A DNA stretch of 64,000 nt from contig CAKQTC010000004.1 in assembly GCA_934274515.1 (NCBI GenBank), forward strand, positions 62,001-126,000, read 5' to 3'. Below are positions 27,124-33,691 of the stretch, piece by piece. Position numbers and translations under genes: made by a program. Position 1 is the stretch's first letter. The number at the start of each line of letters is the position of its first letter. Below the pieces are notes generated by a model. It saw nothing but the letters and a program-made list of their open reading frames with translations. It did no database searches and had not been told where the DNA came from. Origin of the DNA: an uncultured Clostridia bacterium. GTDB taxonomy: Bacteria; Bacillota; Clostridia; Christensenellales; DTU072.

Positions 27124-27974
27124 TTAAATTCGGAGTAGCGGGGAATAGTCAGGCTTTTTATGACGAAGGGCATAAACACACGATAGAAGCGGCGGCTTGG
27201 TGCAAACAAAAAGGCTTAGACGTATTCGAGTATTCGTTTGGGAAAGGCGTGCGAATGACGGAAGAAACGGCAAGGAACATAGGGGCTGCGTTTGCCGAAC
27301 AGGACGTCGAATTATCCGCGCACGCGCCTTATTACATAAACTTTGCCAACCTAGACGACGACAAAATAACAGGGAGCATAGGATACGTTATTCAAACGCT
27401 CGAAAAGGTTAAATCTTTCGGGTGCGCTTCGAGAGCGGTCGTTCACCCTGCGGCACAAGGGAAAGCGACAAGAGAAGACGCAGTAGAAAGAACGAACAGA
27501 AATTTACGCTTGCTCGCAGACGCCGTTTACGAATTAGGTTTCGACGACAAAAAAGTTTGTTTGGAAACAATGGGAAAACTCGGGCAAATAGGCACTGTGG
27601 AGGAAATAGTTTCCTTTTGCAAAATTGCGCCGTTTTTCTATCCGTGTATCGATTTCGGACATATCAACGCTAGAACGCGCGGTAGTTTGAAATCGACGGA
27701 AGACTATGAACGAATTATCGATTATATGCTCGATAACTTGCCCGAAGAAAAAGTAATGCATATGCACGTTCATTTCAGTAAGATCATGTACGGTGCGGCG
27801 GGTGAAATCAAGCATCTTACGTTTGAAGACGACGTTTACGGACCGGACTTCGAGCCTTTGTGCGAAGTTTTGATAAAAAACAAACTCGAACCCGTGATTA
27901 TATGCGAATCGGACGGCACGCAGGCTCGCGACGCAGCCATAATGAAAAGTATATATTATTCGCACTTTAATTAG
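27120..27974 (+). CDS. TIM-barrel protein, endonuclease IV-like
   Basis: A 284-residue sugar-isomerase/endonuclease IV-fold protein. Metal ligands typical of endonuclease IV can be matched: His in SAHAPYYINFAN, His in VVHPAAQGK, Glu in CLETMGKLGQIG, Asp and His in CIDFGHINAR, His in HMHVHFSKI and Glu near the end (IICESDG). The DRHH-type motif that supplies the last Asp/His pair reads EIKHLTF, so the Asp is replaced by Ile. It may be an AP endonuclease relative or another metal-dependent TIM-barrel enzyme. It overlaps ribF by 4 bp (ATGA), so it shares that operon. Confidence 0.75.
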   Translation: MIKFGVAGNSQAFYDEGHKHTIEAAAWCKQKGLDVFEYSFGKGVRMTEETARNIGAAFAEQDVELSAHAPYYINFANLDDDKITGSIGYVIQTLEKVKSFGCASRAVVHPAAQGKATREDAVERTNRNLRLLADAVYELGFDDKKVCLETMGKLGQIGTVEEIVSFCKIAPFFYPCIDFGHINARTRGSLKSTEDYERIIDYMLDNLPEEKVMHMHVHFSKIMYGAAGEIKHLTFEDDVYGPDFEPLCEVLIKNKLEPVIICESDGTQARDAAIMKSIYYSHFN

Positions 27975-27982
27975 TTTTTCCG

Positions 27983-27990
27983 CATATAAT
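27983..27990 (+). promoter_or_regulatory. Possible sigma-E-like or leaderless -10 element before yunB
   Basis: CATATAAT ends 5 bases before the yunB ATG. It resembles the sigma-E -10 consensus (CATAcaaT) and also contains a perfect TATAAT. No convincing -35 lies at the right distance, so this is tentative. Confidence 0.35.
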
Positions 27991-27995
27991 TTTAT

Positions 27996-28640
27996 ATGCA
28001 AAAACGTACGATAAAAAAAATAGCGACAATTCTTTTGCTTGTTGCGCTTGTTTTGGGCGCTGTTTTTGCGTGTAATAATGCCTCTAACGTGTTGGCAAAA
28101 ATCTGTTCGTCCGAAGTCAACGCCAGGATTAACGATATAATAAACCGTTCTAACGACGTCGTAATGGCATTGGACGTGTTTTACAAAGATTATTTTACGG
28201 TTATGAGCGACGAGGACGGAAAAATTACCGCTATTATGGCAAACACGGGTTTAATAAACCAAATGACACTTATTTGGAATACCGAAATACAAAACAGACT
28301 TAACGAAATGCGGCTTCTTAAACTTTCGATGCCGGCAGGCGTTATGACGGGAAGTTCGGTTTTGTCACAGTTCGGTGCGGAAATCGACGTAAACGCTCAC
28401 GTCGTATCGAACTGTGCGATAACGTATAAATCGAAACTCGTTCATTCCGGTATAAACCAAACGCTCCATCAACTCGTTTTGTATACCGAAATAAAGGCGG
28501 ACGTATCCGTTCCGTTGAGAGCGAAAAACGTCATTGTGTCGCAGGAAGTGGTTCTTGCGGAAACGCTACTGCCCGGCGCAGTTCCCGACAGTTATCTCAT
28601 CGGCGACGACAGTTGCGATTATCTCGATTTATTACCGTAA
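27996..28640 (+). CDS. yunB: Sporulation protein YunB
   Basis: The 214-residue protein has an N-terminal membrane anchor (about 7-27) and then the YunB pattern: a helix around NDIINRSNDVV, a YFTVMSDEDGKITAIMANTGLINQ segment (shown in parts) with a later GSSVLSQFGAEIDVNAH, and a C-terminal VSQEVVLAETLLPGAVPDS. In Bacillus yunB is controlled by sigma-E and affects spore formation. No SD precedes the ATG; the only nearby signal is a -10-like CATATAAT. Its presence suggests a spore-forming lineage. Confidence 0.85.
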   Translation: MQKRTIKKIATILLLVALVLGAVFACNNASNVLAKICSSEVNARINDIINRSNDVVMALDVFYKDYFTVMSDEDGKITAIMANTGLINQMTLIWNTEIQNRLNEMRLLKLSMPAGVMTGSSVLSQFGAEIDVNAHVVSNCAITYKSKLVHSGINQTLHQLVLYTEIKADVSVPLRAKNVIVSQEVVLAETLLPGAVPDSYLIGDDSCDYLDLLP

Positions 28641-28704
28641 AATTCTTTCCGTAAAACGTGAAAATTAATTTGCGTTAAACTTATGAAATAATGGGTAAAA
28701 TAAG

Positions 28705-28733
28705 TTTACAATCCATAAAAAATATGGTATTAT
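28705..28733 (+). promoter_or_regulatory. rpsO promoter
   Basis: TTTACA (28705-28710) and TATTAT (28728-28733) are 17 bp apart with an extended TGG before the -10. The start is expected near 28740, giving a leader of about 100 bases. Confidence 0.75.
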
Positions 28734-28753
28734 CTTTAAGTCAATAAATCATA

Positions 28754-28808
28754 CCCGACGCAAAGATATAATTATCTCCCGAAAACATAATTTATTCTTT
28801 GCACAGGG
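28754..28808 (+). promoter_or_regulatory. Structured rpsO leader, candidate S15 autoregulatory RNA
   Basis: Nested pairing can be drawn: CCC (28754-28756) with GGG (28806-28808), GCAAAGA (28760-28766) with TCTTTGC (28796-28802), and ATAATTAT (28768-28775) with ATAATTTAT (28787-28795, one bulge), closed by an 11-base loop. It ends 18 bases before the AGGAGG of rpsO. S15 is known to control its own mRNA through structured leaders in several phyla; this particular form is not one I recognise. Confidence 0.55.
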
Positions 28809-28839
28809 CAAATCGATATTCGTTTAGGAGGAGTAAAAA

Positions 28840-29103
28840 ATGGATACGTTGACTAAATCGGAAGTAATTGCAAAGTTTGCGCGCGCAGAAGGCGATACGG
28901 GTTCTCCCGAAGTTCAAGTTGCGCTGCTCACACAGAGGATCGAACATCTTAACGCTCACCTTTCGACGCACCCGAAGGATCACCATTCCCGTCGCGGATT
29001 GTTGAAAATGATCGGTAAGAGAAGAAATCTTCTCGCTTATCTCAAAGACAAAGACATCGAACGTTATAGAGCGCTGATTGCCGCGTTAGGTTTGAGAAAG
29101 TAA
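28840..29103 (+). CDS. rpsO: 30S ribosomal protein uS15
   Basis: An 87-residue S15 with GDTGSPEVQVALLTQRIEHL near residue 22 and HSRRGLLKMIGKRRNLLAYL near 50, both family hallmarks. It binds the central domain of 16S rRNA early in assembly. SD AGGAGG lies 8 bp upstream. It is followed by a hairpin and then pnp, the standard neighbour. Confidence 0.97.
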   Translation: MDTLTKSEVIAKFARAEGDTGSPEVQVALLTQRIEHLNAHLSTHPKDHHSRRGLLKMIGKRRNLLAYLKDKDIERYRALIAALGLRK

Positions 29104-29113
29104 AAATTTGCTC

Positions 29114-29138
29114 GCGGGGTTGCTGTTTGCAATCCCGC
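29114..29138 (+). terminator. Hairpin between rpsO and pnp
   Basis: A 10-bp stem GCGGGGTTGC/GCAATCCCGC (one G-T pair) with a 5-base loop lies 10 bp after rpsO. The downstream T-run is poor (ATTACTTTTC), so it may only partly terminate or act as an RNA processing or stability signal. Confidence 0.55.
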
Positions 29139-29156
29139 ATTACTTTTCAGAAAGTA

Positions 29157-29188
29157 TTTACAAAGTAAAAACTACAAAAATTTATTAT
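29157..29188 (+). promoter_or_regulatory. Possible pnp promoter (weak)
   Basis: TTTACA at 29157-29162 is followed by TTTATT or TATTAT starting 18-20 bp later. The spacing is loose, so read-through from rpsO is equally possible. Confidence 0.35.
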
Positions 29189-29194
29189 ATTGAC

Positions 29195-29219
29195 GTCCGT
29201 CGGGTGACGGACAAGGAGG
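29195..29219 (+). promoter_or_regulatory. Hairpin abutting the pnp ribosome-binding site
   Basis: A perfect GTCCGTC/GACGGAC stem with loop GGGT ends at 29212, directly against AAGGAGG (29213-29219). It may limit ribosome access or be a processing site; PNPase autoregulation through its leader is known in E. coli. Confidence 0.5.
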
Positions 29220-29226
29220 ATTTCAG

Positions 29227-31308
29227 ATGAAGGAGAGTAGAATTTTCACAACTACGATCGGCGGAAGAGAAGTCAGCGTCGAGATCGGCGGATATTGTTC
29301 GCACAGTAACGGAGAGTGTTTAATCAGATGCGGGGATACCGTTGTTTTGACCAACGTTACGATGGCGAAAGCGCCTAGAGACGGTATTGACTTTTTCCCT
29401 CTCGGAGTTGACTTTGAAGAAAAAATGTATTCTGTCGGTAAAATTCCCGGCGGATTTAAGAAGAGAGAAGGCAGACCCAGCGACAAAGCCATTCTTACAA
29501 GCAGACTTATCGACAGACCCATCAGACCTTTGTTCCCGAAGGGACTGTTCAACGACGTAGCGGTAGTTGCGACCGCGCTTAGCGTGGATACCAACATTCC
29601 CCCGGAAGTATTCGGTATGCTCGGCAGCAGCATAGCACTCAGCGTTTCCGACATTCCGTGGAACGGACCTACGGGTAGTGTTATCGTCGGTTACGTAGAC
29701 GGCGAGTACGTTATTAACCCCGACAGCGCGCAGAGAGAAAGAAGCAAACTTCATCTTTCGCTTAGCGGAACGAAAGACGCAGTGATGATGGTCGAAGCGG
29801 GTTCGCAGGAAATCAGCGAAGAAGAAATGCTCGGAGCAATTTTGTTCGGCCACGAAGAAATCAAGAAAATCGTTGCTTGGATCGAAGAAATAACCAAAGA
29901 AGTAGGCAAAGAAAAACTTAACATAGAACTTCGTCATGCTCCGGAAGAACTCGAAACCGCGGTTAAAGAATATTCCGAAGAAAAAATTGCTTCTATTTTT
30001 GCAACTTTCGACAGACAAGAAAGAGAAAAACTCGAAGACGCGGTAACCAACGAAATTATGGAACACTTCTCGACGATTTATCCCGACGAAACCGGTTACG
30101 TTGCGGACGTTGTTTATGCAATGAAGAAAGCGTACGTTCGTAAGAGAATAAGTGAAGAGGGCGTTCGTCCCGACGGAAGAGGCTTGAAAGACATAAGACC
30201 GATTTGGTGCGAAGCGGGAATACTTCCGAGAGTTCACGGTTCGGGCGTATTCACGAGGGGACAAACTCAGGTTCTTACCACCGCTACGCTCGGAACGATT
30301 ACCGAAGTGCAAAAACTCGAAGGACTCGACGACGACGTTTTCAAGAGATATATGCATCATTACAACATGCCTCCGTACTCGACCGGAGAAGCAAAACCGC
30401 TTAAATCGCCGGGCAGACGTGAAATCGGACACGGTGCACTTGCGGAAAGAGCCCTCGAACCCGTACTTCCGAGCGAAGAATGTTTCCCTTATGCGATCAG
30501 AACGGTAAGCGAAGTTATTTCGAGTAACGGTTCTACGTCGCAAGCAAGCGTGTGCGGTTCTACCATTGCTCTTATGGACGCAGGCGTACCGATTAAAGCC
30601 CCCGTTGCAGGTATTGCTATGGGACTTATTAAAGACGAAGCGCACGATAAAATCTCCATTATGAGCGATATCCAAGGTTTGGAAGACTTCTACGGAGATA
30701 TGGACTTTAAGGTCGCGGGTACGTCAGAAGGTATTACGGCTATCCAAATGGATATTAAGATTAAAGGTATTGACGAACAAATTCTTCGTACGGCTCTTGC
30801 GCAGGCTCGCGAAGGTAGAATGTTTATTCTCGGAAAAATCAAAGAAGTTATTGCCGAACCTAGAAAAGAACTCAGCAAATGGGCTCCGAAGATTATTAGT
30901 TTCAACATCGATCCCGACAAAATCAGAGAAGTCATCGGTAGCGGCGGTAAAGTTATCAATAAGATTATCGAAGAAACGGGCGTTAAAATCGACATTGACG
31001 ACAGCGGAAAAGTTTTCATATCCGCAGTTGATACCGAAATGGCAGACAAAGCGAAACGTATCGTAATGGCGATTGCGAAAGACCCCGAAATCGGCGATGA
31101 AATCGTCGGACCCGTCGTTAAAATAATGACGTTCGGAGCGTTTGTCGAAATTGCGCCCAACAAAAACGGTATGATTCATATTTCCAAACTTGCTAAAGAG
31201 AAGGTAGAAAAAGTCGAAGACGTAGTTAATATCGGAGATACCGTTAAAGCGAAAGTTATCAAAATCAGCGACAAAGGCATTGATTTGAAACTTATTAAAA
31301 AACTGTAA
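29227..31308 (+). CDS. pnp: Polyribonucleotide nucleotidyltransferase (PNPase)
   Basis: PNPase is a 3'-5' phosphorolytic exoribonuclease in RNA turnover. The 693-residue protein has two RNase PH-like domains (1-210 and about 310-540; SGSVFTRGQTQ-type GSGVFTRGQTQVL near 338 and the MSDIQGLEDFYGDMDFK stretch near 480), a KH domain with IGSGGKVINKIIEETG near 562 and an S1 domain from about 620. The protein is full length, slightly short at the C-terminus. SD AAGGAGG is 7 bp upstream. Confidence 0.97.
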   Translation: MKESRIFTTTIGGREVSVEIGGYCSHSNGECLIRCGDTVVLTNVTMAKAPRDGIDFFPLGVDFEEKMYSVGKIPGGFKKREGRPSDKAILTSRLIDRPIRPLFPKGLFNDVAVVATALSVDTNIPPEVFGMLGSSIALSVSDIPWNGPTGSVIVGYVDGEYVINPDSAQRERSKLHLSLSGTKDAVMMVEAGSQEISEEEMLGAILFGHEEIKKIVAWIEEITKEVGKEKLNIELRHAPEELETAVKEYSEEKIASIFATFDRQEREKLEDAVTNEIMEHFSTIYPDETGYVADVVYAMKKAYVRKRISEEGVRPDGRGLKDIRPIWCEAGILPRVHGSGVFTRGQTQVLTTATLGTITEVQKLEGLDDDVFKRYMHHYNMPPYSTGEAKPLKSPGRREIGHGALAERALEPVLPSEECFPYAIRTVSEVISSNGSTSQASVCGSTIALMDAGVPIKAPVAGIAMGLIKDEAHDKISIMSDIQGLEDFYGDMDFKVAGTSEGITAIQMDIKIKGIDEQILRTALAQAREGRMFILGKIKEVIAEPRKELSKWAPKIISFNIDPDKIREVIGSGGKVINKIIEETGVKIDIDDSGKVFISAVDTEMADKAKRIVMAIAKDPEIGDEIVGPVVKIMTFGAFVEIAPNKNGMIHISKLAKEKVEKVEDVVNIGDTVKAKVIKISDKGIDLKLIKKL

Positions 31309-31325
31309 TTTATCCGAAAAGGAGA

Positions 31326-31364
31326 ATGGCGGAAACCGAAAAACGGTTTCCGCTTAATTTATAA
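31326..31364 (+). CDS. Possible 12-codon leader ORF before the HAD gene
   Basis: ATG 31326 opens a frame MAETEKRFPLNL ending at TAA 31362-31364, one base before the HAD ATG. AAAAGGAG lies immediately before it, but the spacing of one base is unusually short, so translation may be weak. The frame coincides with the hairpin at 31329-31353. It could be a leader peptide or chance. Confidence 0.25.
   Translation: MAETEKRFPLNL
31329..31360 (+). terminator. Hairpin/terminator between pnp and the HAD gene
   Basis: A perfect 10-bp stem GCGGAAACCG/CGGTTTCCGC with an AAAAA loop (31329-31353) is followed by TTAATTT. The U-run is interrupted, so termination may be partial. Confidence 0.6.
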
Positions 31365-31365
31365 A

Positions 31366-32010
31366 ATGAAATATAAAGCGATTATATTCGATTGTGACGG
31401 TACCCTTCTAAATACGATAAAAGACCTTACGAATTCCGTTAATTATGCGTTGAGCGACTTGGGTTTTCCGATAAAAACCGAAGAAGAAACGTTAAAAATG
31501 GTAGGCAACGGGATAAAAATGCTTGTAAAACGAGCATTGCCGAGCGATGTCGAAAATGAAGTTTTTGAAAAGGTATTTGCTAAATTTAGGACCTATTACA
31601 ACGTTCATTACGCGGATAATACCGCGCCGTATTCGGGGATAACCGATACTCTGAAAATATTAAAGAATAAGGGTTATAGACTTGCTCTCGTATCAAACAA
31701 ACAACGCGATTATCTAGCAAAACTCTACGATATGTTTTTCAAAGATACGATAGAATATGCGATAGGGGAAACAGACGGATATGCGCCTAAACCTGCTCCC
31801 GATATGGTTTGGTTGACGCTATCAAAACTAGGCGTAGATAAAACCGAAGCGGTGTACGTCGGCGATTCGTCGGTAGACGTTGCCACGGCGAAAAATTCCG
31901 AAATGGACGGTATATTCGTAAGTTGGGGATTTAACAACAAACAACAATTAAAACAAAACGGAGCGAAGATAATAATCGACGCCCCGCTTGAACTGGTAAA
32001 TTTGGTTTAG
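31366..32010 (+). CDS. HAD-family phosphatase, phosphoglycolate phosphatase-like
   Basis: A 214-residue HAD hydrolase with motif I FDCDGTLLNT (nucleophile Asp9), motif II ALVSNK near 107, Lys in PKPAPD near 142 and motif IV VYVGDSSVDVATAKN near 165. The C1 helical cap and the sequence style match phosphoglycolate phosphatase/PpaX relatives; the substrate cannot be fixed from sequence. No SD precedes the ATG; it lies just behind a hairpin and a mini-ORF. Its stop overlaps the 3' end of a minus-strand peptide gene by 4 bp. Confidence 0.85.
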   Translation: MKYKAIIFDCDGTLLNTIKDLTNSVNYALSDLGFPIKTEEETLKMVGNGIKMLVKRALPSDVENEVFEKVFAKFRTYYNVHYADNTAPYSGITDTLKILKNKGYRLALVSNKQRDYLAKLYDMFFKDTIEYAIGETDGYAPKPAPDMVWLTLSKLGVDKTEAVYVGDSSVDVATAKNSEMDGIFVSWGFNNKQQLKQNGAKIIIDAPLELVNLV

Positions 32011-32126
32011 TTTCCGAGTTTGCCGCAAGACTTAGACACAAGTTTTGCGATATGCTTATTTTTTTGTATTGCCATCACGGTGCCTACCGTACCGAGCGCG
32101 ATACCTATAAATAATCCGTTTTTCAT
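32007..32126 (-). CDS. Small single-pass membrane peptide, 39 residues
   Basis: A short frame too small for most gene finders: MKNGLFIGIALGTVGTVMAI, then a basic tail with KNKHIAKLVSKSCGKLGN. The glycine-rich hydrophobic N-terminus followed by a positive tail resembles the membrane anchors of YtxH-like proteins. A perfect ribosome-binding site CGGAGGT lies 8 bp upstream, but it is buried in a 12-bp hairpin. It follows the glycerophosphodiesterase gene on the same strand, 78 bp downstream. Function unknown. Confidence 0.65.
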   Translation of the reverse strand: MKNGLFIGIALGTVGTVMAIQKNKHIAKLVSKSCGKLGN

Positions 32127-32134
32127 AAATATAA

Positions 32135-32167
32135 ACCTCCGTTTTTAGTATGTAAAAAAACGGAGGT
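32135..32167. promoter_or_regulatory. 12-bp perfect hairpin burying the peptide gene's ribosome-binding site
   Basis: The arms ACCTCCGTTTTT (32135-32146) and AAAAACGGAGGT (32156-32167) are perfectly complementary around a 9-base loop. On the minus strand the arm nearest the gene contains its CGGAGGT, so folding would block translation. On the plus strand the stem is followed by ATTTTTGTT and could terminate transcription coming from the HAD gene. Confidence 0.65.
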
Positions 32168-32204
32168 ATTTTTGTTGGAAAAGATTGCCTAAACAAACTT
32201 TCGA

Positions 32205-32936
32205 TTATTCTTCGACCTTTGCGAGTTTGTCCATAGAGAAACCGAGTTTATCGAGATCGATGTTTTCAAAAATGATATTGTTAACTTGTTGTTTTAATGC
32301 TTGATTATATTTTTCTTCGGTCTTTATCGTCCAAGCAAGAAGTTTTACGCCACGTTTTCTTACGTATTTTTTGATGAGTCCGATACCGGAAATTTCAAAC
32401 GAAATAAAATCGGGGTTCATTTTCTTCATATGTAAAGGAACGTCGAACCCAAGAACGTGAAGAGAGAGCAGACCGCGTTTGAATTCGGGAGCGTTTTTAG
32501 CAAACCATTGAATGGTGTAAGGGTTAAACGCCTGAACGGCAATCCAACTTTCTTTGCCTTTAATAAGTTTGAGAACTTCGGTTTCGAGAGTGTAGTCGCC
32601 AAGTTTATCGAATTTGAGTTCGAGCAAAATTCCTACTTGTCCGTTTACGAGTTCGAGCATTTCGCTGAAAAGCGGTATATGTTCGCCGCAGGGAAGAAGA
32701 TAGTTCTCACCGCGAATATCGTCCAAAGTCAAATCGGAAATCTTCACGTCTTTTCCACATACGCGTTTCAAAGTATTATCGTGGAAAACGACAACTTCGC
32801 CGCTTTTAAGCAAATGAACGTCGGTTTCGATATTATAACCGTGTTCTATTGCGTTACGGAAAGACCCCATAGAATTTTCCGTGAATTGTTCGTTGTGCAA
32901 ACCTCTGTGCGCAACAGGTTTTTCAAAAAGCCACAT
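32205..32936 (-). CDS. Glycerophosphodiester phosphodiesterase family protein
   Basis: A 243-residue TIM-barrel enzyme with the GDPD catalytic set: AHRGLHNEQFTENS near residue 9, ETDVHLLKSGEVVVFHD near 37-53 and LLELKFDK near 105. The family hydrolyses glycerophosphodiesters to glycerol 3-phosphate and an alcohol. No signal peptide is seen, so it should be cytoplasmic. SD GGAGGT lies a few bases upstream, in the 15-bp gap after the LUD gene, with which it is probably cotranscribed. Confidence 0.9.
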   Translation of the reverse strand: MWLFEKPVAHRGLHNEQFTENSMGSFRNAIEHGYNIETDVHLLKSGEVVVFHDNTLKRVCGKDVKISDLTLDDIRGENYLLPCGEHIPLFSEMLELVNGQVGILLELKFDKLGDYTLETEVLKLIKGKESWIAVQAFNPYTIQWFAKNAPEFKRGLLSLHVLGFDVPLHMKKMNPDFISFEISGIGLIKKYVRKRGVKLLAWTIKTEEKYNQALKQQVNNIIFENIDLDKLGFSMDKLAKVEE

Positions 32937-32951
32937 ATTTTACCTCCAAAA

Positions 32952-33566
32952 TTAATATCCTAAGTTTTGATTCATCAGCACGATATAAACGGTTGAACCC
33001 GTGGTCGGGTGGTGTTGTATAACGGTTGCTTTACATATTGTATCCGGGCTGTTGCAATAAGAACATTTACCCGTAACGGCACAAGGAGTTTTTTTACCGA
33101 GTCGAACGCAGTTCGGCGGCGACGCAACGTTTCTCGTTCTGTCAATACCGTCTTGGATATTGTCTACGATTTTATTTACTCCGCAAAAAACGATAACGTT
33201 TTGCGGTCCGTCAAGCATAGACGCGACCCGATTCGCTCTGCCGTCTATATTGACTAGATCACCGCTTTTACAAAGCGCATTCGTGCTGCAAATATACCAA
33301 TCCGAATCGTGCATTTTACGATAAATTTCGTTAATTGCAACGTTCGGGCAAAGTTCTCTGTGCCAAAGCGTGTATTTTTCGGATTTTATGAGTGCATCGA
33401 GCAAACCGCTTTCTTTAACCGAAACGCTTCCGCCGAAACCGATGCTTTTGCCTGCAGGGATAAGGGACAGAACAAACTCTATTCCTTCGTTACAGGTTTC
33501 AAAATAGTTAAAATTAAACCCTCTTCGGATTAAATTTTTTTGGAGAATATCAATATTTGCGTTCAT
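32952..33566 (-). CDS. LUD-domain (LutC/YkgG-like) protein
   Basis: A 204-residue protein with the LUD fold pattern: SIGFGGSVSVKESGLLDAL near 40, WYICSTNALCKSGDLVNIDGRANRVA (in parts) near 90-115, and VNKIVDNIQDGIDRTRN near 130. A Cys-rich segment near 155-175 (CVRLGKKTPC, CSYCNSPDTIC) could bind a metal or iron-sulfur cluster. Relatives include LutC of lactate oxidation, but no lutA or lutB is adjacent. The ATG lies 7 bases after a TATAAT, with no SD. Confidence 0.87.
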   Translation of the reverse strand: MNANIDILQKNLIRRGFNFNYFETCNEGIEFVLSLIPAGKSIGFGGSVSVKESGLLDALIKSEKYTLWHRELCPNVAINEIYRKMHDSDWYICSTNALCKSGDLVNIDGRANRVASMLDGPQNVIVFCGVNKIVDNIQDGIDRTRNVASPPNCVRLGKKTPCAVTGKCSYCNSPDTICKATVIQHHPTTGSTVYIVLMNQNLGY

Positions 33567-33573
33567 ATTAAAT

Positions 33574-33602
33574 ATTATACAACAAATATAAAAAAAAATA
33601 AA
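33574..33602 (-). promoter_or_regulatory. Promoter of the LUD-GDPD-peptide operon
   Basis: Read on the minus strand, TATAAT occupies 33579 down to 33574, and a weak -35 (TTTATT) lies 17 bp upstream. Transcription would start at or within a base or so of the ATG. Confidence 0.5.
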
Positions 33603-33622
33603 TACCCTTTTTAATTTTTTTA

Positions 33623-33651
33623 TTGATTATTATGAGATTTTTTTATATAAT
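33623..33651 (+). promoter_or_regulatory. lepA-hemW promoter
   Basis: TTGATT (33623-33628) and TATAAT (33646-33651) are 17 bp apart. The start is expected near 33658, leaving about 34 bases before the chosen lepA ATG. Confidence 0.78.
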
Positions 33652-33691
33652 AGATGAGAAAAAACTATATATTACGGAGCATCCGCGATTA

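Noticed and set aside
33623..33691. Longer N-terminus for lepA
   Set aside because: It begins inside the -35 box of a strong promoter and adds residues not seen in LepA proteins.
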